Below, piece by piece: positions 59,766 to 64,000 of a DNA stretch of 64,000 bases (within the stretch, counting starts at the first letter, position 1; each line of letters starts with the position of its first letter). A model generated the notes under the pieces. That model was not told the DNA's origin, made no database searches, and saw only the letters and a program-made list of their open reading frames with translations. The DNA is from Chordicoccus furentiruminis (GTDB lineage: Bacteria; Bacillota; Clostridia; Lachnospirales; Lachnospiraceae), in assembly GCF_019355395.1 (NCBI RefSeq), contig NZ_CP048829.1:2197501-2261500 (forward strand), given 5' to 3'. The position numbers and the translations under genes are program-made.

Positions 59766-61142
59766 TTGAGTCAGTCAGCCGCTTCATATGAAACATCCCA
59801 GTACCGGAAGATGACGGAGACGCCCGTACCGCGTCTGATCCTCTCCCTCGCCGTACCGACCATCATCAGCATGATGGTCACGAATCTGTACAATACCGCC
59901 GACACATGGTTCGTCAGCCGTCTGGGAACGTCCGCCGCCGGCGCGGTCAGCATTGTCTTCTCGCTGATGGCGATCTATCAGGCGATCGGCTTCATGTTCG
60001 GCCACGGAGCGGGCAGCAACATATCACGTAAGCTCGGCGCGAAGCATTTCGACGAGGCAAAAAAGTTCGCCTCGACGAGCTTCTTCCTCTCGATCGCGGT
60101 GAGCGCCGCGGTCTCCGCGGCCGGTCTGGTCTTCATGAATCCGCTTCTACGCGCGCTCGGCAGCACGAAGACGATTCTGCCATACGCTCGTCAGTACGTG
60201 TTCTGGATCCTGCTGTCCGGCCCGTTCCTTTCCGTGAGCTGTGTGCTCAACAACATCCTGCGGTACGAGGGCCATGCCGCCTACGCGATGGTCGGGCTCA
60301 CGACGGGCGGGATTCTCAATCTCGCCGGGGATCCGATTCTGATGTTCGGCTTCGGACTGGGTGTATCCGGCGCCGGTCTCAGCACCGCGCTGTCTCAGGT
60401 CGTCAGCTTTCTGATTCTGCTGTTCATGTTCCGGAGAGACGACGTCGTCAGCGAGTTCCACGTCCGGAATATTTCACGCAGCGGCGTTCTGGTCGGCTCG
60501 ATCATCGCGACCGGGATGCCCAGTCTCGTCCGGCAGAGTCTCAACAGTCTGACCACCATCGTGCTGAACCATCAGGCGGCTGTCTACGGAGACGCCGCGA
60601 TCGCCGCGATGGGCATTGTCGCGAAAGTGACCGCCTTCCTCGCGTCCATCGCGATCGGCATCGGACAAGGCTATCAGCCGGTCGCATCCTTCAACTACGG
60701 CGCGGGACGGTACGGACGGGTCCGGAAAGGGTTCCGGTTCACCTCGTCGTCGGGGACGGCTCTTGTCGGCGGTTTCGCGCTTCTCTGCGCGGTCTTTTCG
60801 CCGGAGATCATCCGCTGGTTCCGCGATGATCCGGAGGTCGTCGCGATCGGAGCGGCCGCGCTGAGATGGCAGTCCTTATCCGGTCTGTTCATGAGCTACT
60901 CCATCACGGCGGGGATGCTGTTCCAGAGCACCGGCGTCAGCGGACGGGCGACCTTTCTGTCCGCTCTCCGGGCCGGCATTCTCTTCCTCCCGCTGATTCT
61001 GATCCTGCCGGCGGTTTTCGGCCTCACAGGCATCGAAACCGCGCAGCCGGCGGCGGACATCCTGTCGACGCTGATCAGCATTCCGATCACAGAAGCCTTC
61101 CTCGCGGGGCTGAAAAAGGCGGGGACAGACGGATGGTCATGA
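59766..61142 (+). CDS. MATE-family multidrug/cation exporter
   Basis: A 458-aa membrane transporter with twelve predicted helices in two six-helix halves. The first half starts PVPRLILSLAVPTIISMMVTNLYNTADTWFVSRLG, diagnostic of MATE proteins; the second shows GIGQGYQPVASFNYGAGRYGRV. It exports cationic drugs or metabolites with Na+ or H+. The start is TTG at 59766 after GGGGAGGAACGA. No regulator is next to it, so the substrate is open. Confidence 0.92.
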   Translation: MSQSAASYETSQYRKMTETPVPRLILSLAVPTIISMMVTNLYNTADTWFVSRLGTSAAGAVSIVFSLMAIYQAIGFMFGHGAGSNISRKLGAKHFDEAKKFASTSFFLSIAVSAAVSAAGLVFMNPLLRALGSTKTILPYARQYVFWILLSGPFLSVSCVLNNILRYEGHAAYAMVGLTTGGILNLAGDPILMFGFGLGVSGAGLSTALSQVVSFLILLFMFRRDDVVSEFHVRNISRSGVLVGSIIATGMPSLVRQSLNSLTTIVLNHQAAVYGDAAIAAMGIVAKVTAFLASIAIGIGQGYQPVASFNYGAGRYGRVRKGFRFTSSSGTALVGGFALLCAVFSPEIIRWFRDDPEVVAIGAAALRWQSLSGLFMSYSITAGMLFQSTGVSGRATFLSALRAGILFLPLILILPAVFGLTGIETAQPAADILSTLISIPITEAFLAGLKKAGTDGWS

Positions 61143-61374
61143 GGTTGAGAGACGGAGACGCAGGCGGAATGGATTTCCGGGAGGCAAGGGTGCGGCATGC
61201 ATTCTCCGGAAAGATTACGGCATGCATTTCCGATATGAATGCGGATCCGTACCTGTTATAATCATCACGGCAGAAGACAGTGCGGAAGTCAGGACGTCCC
61301 GGCTGCGGCGTATGTCATTGCGGCCGTTGTTTCCTACTGGTGGATGATTCCGGAGAAGAAGGAGGAACAGGCAG

Positions 61375-61680
61375 TTGACAGAGAGAGAAGACGGAGTCAA
61401 AAATGAGCCGGTCTCCATCGTATTTGAGGAGAAGGCACAGCGGAGCGCCGCCTATCAGGACGGCCGGCTGATCGGAGAGTGCGAGTTCAGCGCCTCCGAG
61501 ACGGTGTGGATCATCACGCACACGGGCGTCCGGCCCGGACACGAAGGCCAGGGCATCGCGCGGAAGCTGGTGGAGAAGGTGATCGGGGAGGCACGGGTGA
61601 GGCACGTCCGGATCCTTCCGACCTGCTCCTATGCCAGAAAGCTGATGATCGGAAACGAGGCGTATCAGGACGTGCTGTGA
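61375..61680 (+). CDS. Small GNAT-type N-acetyltransferase (YjdJ-like)
   Basis: A 101-aa minimal acetyl-CoA-dependent acyltransferase. VRPGHEGQGIARKLVEKV (about 50-67) is the acetyl-CoA pyrophosphate loop and helix; ILPTCSYARKLM precedes the C-terminus. Its brevity fits the YjdJ/YidJ group of single-domain GNAT proteins with unknown substrates. The start is TTG at 61375, 9 nt after AAGGAGG. The 232 nt before it hold a TATAAT (61257-61262) and two GGCATGCATT repeats but no gene. Confidence 0.8.
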   Translation: MTEREDGVKNEPVSIVFEEKAQRSAAYQDGRLIGECEFSASETVWIITHTGVRPGHEGQGIARKLVEKVIGEARVRHVRILPTCSYARKLMIGNEAYQDVL

Positions 61681-61829
61681 CAGGTACGCAGAATGCCCCG
61701 GGGCAGGTTCGGACGCGCGGCCGCCGGCATTTTCCGGGATTTACGCTTTGTTCAGATAAATGCAATTCAAAGCGCGGGGGCTTTTCGGGCTTTCGCGGAC
61801 AGAGACCGTCTGAGAGGAAACAGGGCAAT

Positions 61830-62471
61830 ATGGCAGAAAAACACGCTTTTTATCAAAAGAGGAAGGCAGCTGATAAAAGGGCAGCGGCCGTCCATGAAAT
61901 CTGGAAGCCGTCGAATCTTCTGGCTCCGGTACCCGCGGTCATTGTGACATCCGCGGATGGAGAGGGGCACTCCGATCTGATGACGGCGGCGTGGGCGGGA
62001 ACGGTATGTTCCGATCCGGTGATGGTGTCCGTTTCCGTAAGACCGTCAAGGCTGACGCATGACTATATTGAGAAGACGGGAGAATTCGTGATCAATCTGA
62101 CGACCCGGAAACTGACGAGGGCCGCCGATCTGGCCGGCGTGAAGAGCGGCCGGGATGCCGACAAATGGGCGCTGACCGGGCTGACGCAGCTGCGGTCTTC
62201 CAGCGTCGCGGTTCCGGGCGTCGCGGAGAGTCCGGTGTGCCTTGAATGCCGGGTGCGGAACACGCTGCATCTGGGTTCCCATGACATGTATGTGGCGGAG
62301 GTTCTCGCCGTCGACGTGGATTCTTCCCTGCTCGACGGAAAAGGCCGGCTGGATCTCGGGAAGGCGGATCTGATCGCCTACTCGCACGGAGAATACTTTG
62401 CCCTCGGGGAAAAGCTCGGAAGATTCGGGTTTTCTGTGAGGAAGCCCGACAGAAAAAGAAAACAGACATAA
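61830..62471 (+). CDS. Flavin reductase family protein
   Basis: A 213-aa FMN-binding split-barrel protein of the DIM6/NTAB type. PVPAVIVTSADGEGHSDLMTAAWAGTVCSDPVMVSVSVRPS (about 34-74) is the flavin site and TGEFVINLTT follows, both typical. Such proteins act as flavin reductases or bind FMN in redox pathways of anaerobes. The start at 61830 follows AGAGGAAACAGGG; a longer frame upstream overlaps the GNAT gene in another frame and is not used. A hairpin terminator follows. Confidence 0.88.
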   Translation: MAEKHAFYQKRKAADKRAAAVHEIWKPSNLLAPVPAVIVTSADGEGHSDLMTAAWAGTVCSDPVMVSVSVRPSRLTHDYIEKTGEFVINLTTRKLTRAADLAGVKSGRDADKWALTGLTQLRSSSVAVPGVAESPVCLECRVRNTLHLGSHDMYVAEVLAVDVDSSLLDGKGRLDLGKADLIAYSHGEYFALGEKLGRFGFSVRKPDRKRKQT

Positions 62472-62480
62472 GAAGGGGCT

Positions 62481-62518
62481 CCGGTCCGGCCGCCATGTTT
62501 GAATGGCAGCCGGACCGG
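62481..62518 (+). terminator. Terminator between convergent genes
   Basis: CCGGTCCGGC and GCCGGACCGG pair across CGCCATGTTTGAATGGCA, which itself adds CCAT/ATGG pairing. ATTTCTGCTT follows. It could serve the flavin reductase gene and, from the other side, the DUF134-NifX gene. Confidence 0.7.
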
Positions 62519-62560
62519 ATTTCTGCTTGTGAGAAATGGCGGCTCCGGACGGATGGCTGC

Positions 62561-63337
62561 TTAAGAATGGCAGCCGTGACCGCAGGTACCCGCCTCATGT
62601 CCGCAGTCCCCGCCGTGATGCTCACCGTGATGGTCGCAGCGAACGTCCTCCTGATAATGCAGGCTGCCGTTCAGGAAATCGGAGACCGCCTGATCGGCGC
62701 TGCCGCTGCAGCCCCCGTACAGCCGGATTCCCGCTTCCGACAGCGCCATCTGCGCGCCGCCGCCGATGCCGCCGCAGATCAGCGCGTCTGCCTTCAGCTC
62801 TTTCAGAACGCCTGCGAGCGCGCCGTGACCCTGGCCGTTCGTGCTGACCACACGGGAGCCGGCGATCCGTCCGCCGTCGAGTTCGTAGACCTTGAAATAC
62901 TCTGTTCGTCCGAAATGCTGGAAGATATCGCCTGTTTCCTTTTCATAGGTGACGGCTACATTCATTGTCTCTTTTCCTTCCTTTCTTAAACCGTTGATGC
63001 CGCCGACCGCCGGCACAGACCGGAACTCCCATCTGCAGCAGCCGAAACGGCTGTCATCGGAGTATTCGACGTTTCCGCCGGCGATATGGATGGACTTTCC
63101 GTTGACCAGCGCGTCGGCTACTTTGCCGCGCGCGCCGCGGAGGATGTTCTGGGCGGTGGATCGCGCGACATGCAGCCGTTCCGCGCAGGCGGACTGATCC
63201 AGTCCCTCCTGATCGGTCAGCCGGATTGCCTCCAGCTCATCCAGCGTCAGAGATATATCGCCGGAAGAGGGGTCGGCGAGAAAACTCCTGCAGACCGGAA
63301 GCTGGTAGACGGTTCTCATTTTCTGCGGTCTCGGCAT
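62561..63337 (-). CDS. DUF134 DNA-binding domain fused to NifX/NifB-type domain
   Basis: A 258-aa two-domain protein. The N-terminal DUF134 part (MPRPQKMRTVYQLPVCRSF, LTLDELEAIRLTDQEGLDQSACAERLHVARSTAQNIL) is a sigma-factor-like helix-turn-helix. The C-terminal part from MNVAVTYEKETGDIFQHFG (about 123) through LKADALICGGIGGGAQ is a dinitrogenase Fe-Mo-cofactor-type domain, which binds Fe-S clusters. The tail is rich in His and Cys (CDHHGEHHGGDCGHEAGTCGHGCHS-like) and should bind metal. AGGAGG lies 5 nt before the ATG at 63337. An internal ATG of the second domain also has an AGGAAGGA site, so a separate NifX product is possible. Metal- or cluster-responsive autoregulation is inferred. Confidence 0.85.
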   Translation of the reverse strand: MPRPQKMRTVYQLPVCRSFLADPSSGDISLTLDELEAIRLTDQEGLDQSACAERLHVARSTAQNILRGARGKVADALVNGKSIHIAGGNVEYSDDSRFGCCRWEFRSVPAVGGINGLRKEGKETMNVAVTYEKETGDIFQHFGRTEYFKVYELDGGRIAGSRVVSTNGQGHGALAGVLKELKADALICGGIGGGAQMALSEAGIRLYGGCSGSADQAVSDFLNGSLHYQEDVRCDHHGEHHGGDCGHEAGTCGHGCHS

Positions 63338-63359
63338 CATGACCTCCTGTTGCAATTAT

Positions 63360-63371
63360 TGGCATATGCCA
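63360..63371. promoter_or_regulatory. Operator candidate TGGCATATGCCA
   Basis: Perfect 12-bp palindrome between the -10 box (63380-63385) and the ribosome binding site of the DUF134-NifX gene. The encoded DUF134 domain is a natural candidate to bind it. Confidence 0.5.
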
Positions 63372-63379
63372 TTAACTGC

Positions 63380-63408
63380 ATGATACACCTTCTGCCCGGG
63401 GTATGCAA
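63380..63408 (-). promoter_or_regulatory. Promoter of the DUF134-NifX gene
   Basis: On the minus strand TTGCAT (63408-63403), exactly 17 nt, TATCAT (63385-63380). Confidence 0.65.
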
Positions 63409-63546
63409 CACTTCGTTCTGACTTTGTCGATTTGGCATGGAAAGAACGATTCTGTGTCAAAATCAGTCCGAAAATGTTGGGAAGGCAACCGACGCGCGGA
63501 CCGTATGGCTCCATAATGAAGGCAGAAAGACAGGGAGGACATCGAA

Positions 63547-64000
63547 ATGAGTAAAATGATCGATCTTAACCGTTCGGTTTTTGAACTGGTCACAGAATAT
63601 CCGGAGATCGGGGACATCATGGAGAAGCTGGGATTCAGGGAGATCAGAAAGCCGGCCATGCTGCACTCGGTCGGAAAGCTGATGACGCTGCCGCGGGGAG
63701 CCAGGATGAAAAATATCCCGATGGAAAAGGTGATCGCGGCGCTGACGGAGCACGGCTTCACGTTTTCGGAGGAGAAGCCCGCGCCGCAGCCGCCGCGCCC
63801 GGAAAAGCCGGAAACACAGCCCGCGCCGCAGCCGCCGCACCCGGAAAAGCCGGAAACACAGCCCGCGCCGCAGCCGCCGCGCCCGGAAAAGCCGGAAACA
63901 CAGCCCGCGCCGCAGCCGTCGCGCCCGGAAAAGCCGGAAACACAGCCCGCGCCGCAGCCGTCGCGCATGGAGGATCTCAAGGGCTATCTGCGCCGTCTTG
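63547..64000 (+). CDS. DUF1858-domain protein with proline-rich repeat linker (partial; probable DUF438 type)
   Basis: The first ~70 residues (MIDLNRSVFELVTEYPEIGD, IMEKLGFREIRKPAMLHSVG, MTLPRGARMKNI) are a DUF1858-type domain, often found in anaerobe redox and nitrite-linked proteins. A proline-rich linker of 14-residue units PAPQPPRPEKPETQ follows. The last visible residues, MEDLKGYLRRL, match the start of a DUF438 domain, which in relatives leads to hemerythrin and PAS domains. The gene runs past the window edge. GGGAGGA precedes the ATG by 7 nt. It is divergent from the DUF134-NifX gene. Confidence 0.75.
   Translation, partial: MSKMIDLNRSVFELVTEYPEIGDIMEKLGFREIRKPAMLHSVGKLMTLPRGARMKNIPMEKVIAALTEHGFTFSEEKPAPQPPRPEKPETQPAPQPPHPEKPETQPAPQPPRPEKPETQPAPQPSRPEKPETQPAPQPSRMEDLKGYLRRL
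63778..63969 (+). repeat. Tandem 42-bp proline-rich coding repeat
   Basis: Units start at 63778, 63820, 63862, 63904 and 63946 (partial), encoding PAPQPPRPEKPETQ with H/R and P/S changes. It forms an extended linker between the DUF1858 and next domains. Confidence 0.9.

Noticed and set aside
61143-61374. Small gene between the MATE and GNAT genes
   Set aside because: Short frames exist but none has a start signal or recognisable sequence; only a TATAAT and two GGCATGCATT repeats stand out.

Overview
The window reads as a chromosomal segment of a fairly G+C-rich member of the Clostridia, most likely a Lachnospiraceae-type anaerobe. The pointers are class III fructose-1,6-bisphosphatase, Rex, a tandem glycine riboswitch ahead of a split-GcvP glycine cleavage operon, strong AGGAGG ribosome binding sites, occasional GTG/TTG starts, and a soluble Hdr/Flx electron-transfer cluster with no respiratory membrane subunits. 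This placement is inference; no 16S rRNA gene is present.

Layout. 1-9.3 kb is an accessory, visibly A+T-richer region: a tRNA-dihydrouridine synthase, a DUF4143 ATPase flanked by related TTTATG/CATAAA palindromes, two diverged copies of a glycosyltransferase (GT2) locus, a mannitol-dehydrogenase-family enzyme, a GT-C-like membrane protein and an IS110-family element. The two GT2 loci have decayed reciprocally: copy 1 lost the GT2 N-terminus and kept the dehydrogenase; copy 2 kept GT2 and lost the dehydrogenase through what looks like recombination between 13-bp direct repeats. 9.6-17.1 kb holds a tandem glycine riboswitch, a terminator and gcvT-gcvH-gcvPA-gcvPB-lplA-lpdA, a complete glycine cleavage system with its own lipoylation and reoxidation enzymes. 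17.3-22.1 kb is a BMP-type (nucleoside-like) ABC importer. 22.2-23.7 kb has a bactoprenol-type glycosyltransferase and a hypoxanthine-DNA glycosylase. 23.9-31.3 kb is a sugar operon: LacI regulator, amylosucrase-like GH13 enzyme, HAD phosphatase, PTS EIIBCA and PTS enzyme I. 31.3-34.3 kb has an ArsP_2-type exporter, an Rrf2 regulator, cysteine synthase and tRNA-Arg(ACG). 34.5-38.5 kb has a HAAS/DUF1700 membrane protein, fbp and an AlaX-type editing protein. 38.6-43.4 kb is the str operon (rpsL, rpsG, fusA) and tuf. 43.4-47.6 kb is modABC plus a molybdopterin-binding protein.

47.8-59.5 kb is the most interesting part: rex, then fumC-hdrB-hdrC-hdrA-mvhD-flxC-flxB-flxA, four 126-bp tandem repeats, then a fumarate-reductase-like pair (frdB, frdA). 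Fumarase makes fumarate; an NADH-linked FlxABCD/HdrABC module is encoded with a soluble fumarate reductase whose FAD-linking histidine is replaced by Asn. I infer a cytoplasmic, possibly electron-bifurcating NADH:fumarate/ferredoxin oxidoreductase, with a Rex-like operator at the head of the operon.

59.8-64 kb carries a MATE exporter, a small GNAT acetyltransferase, a flavin reductase, a DUF134-NifX fusion on the minus strand and, divergent from it, the start of a DUF1858/DUF438-type protein with a proline-rich repeat linker that runs off the window.
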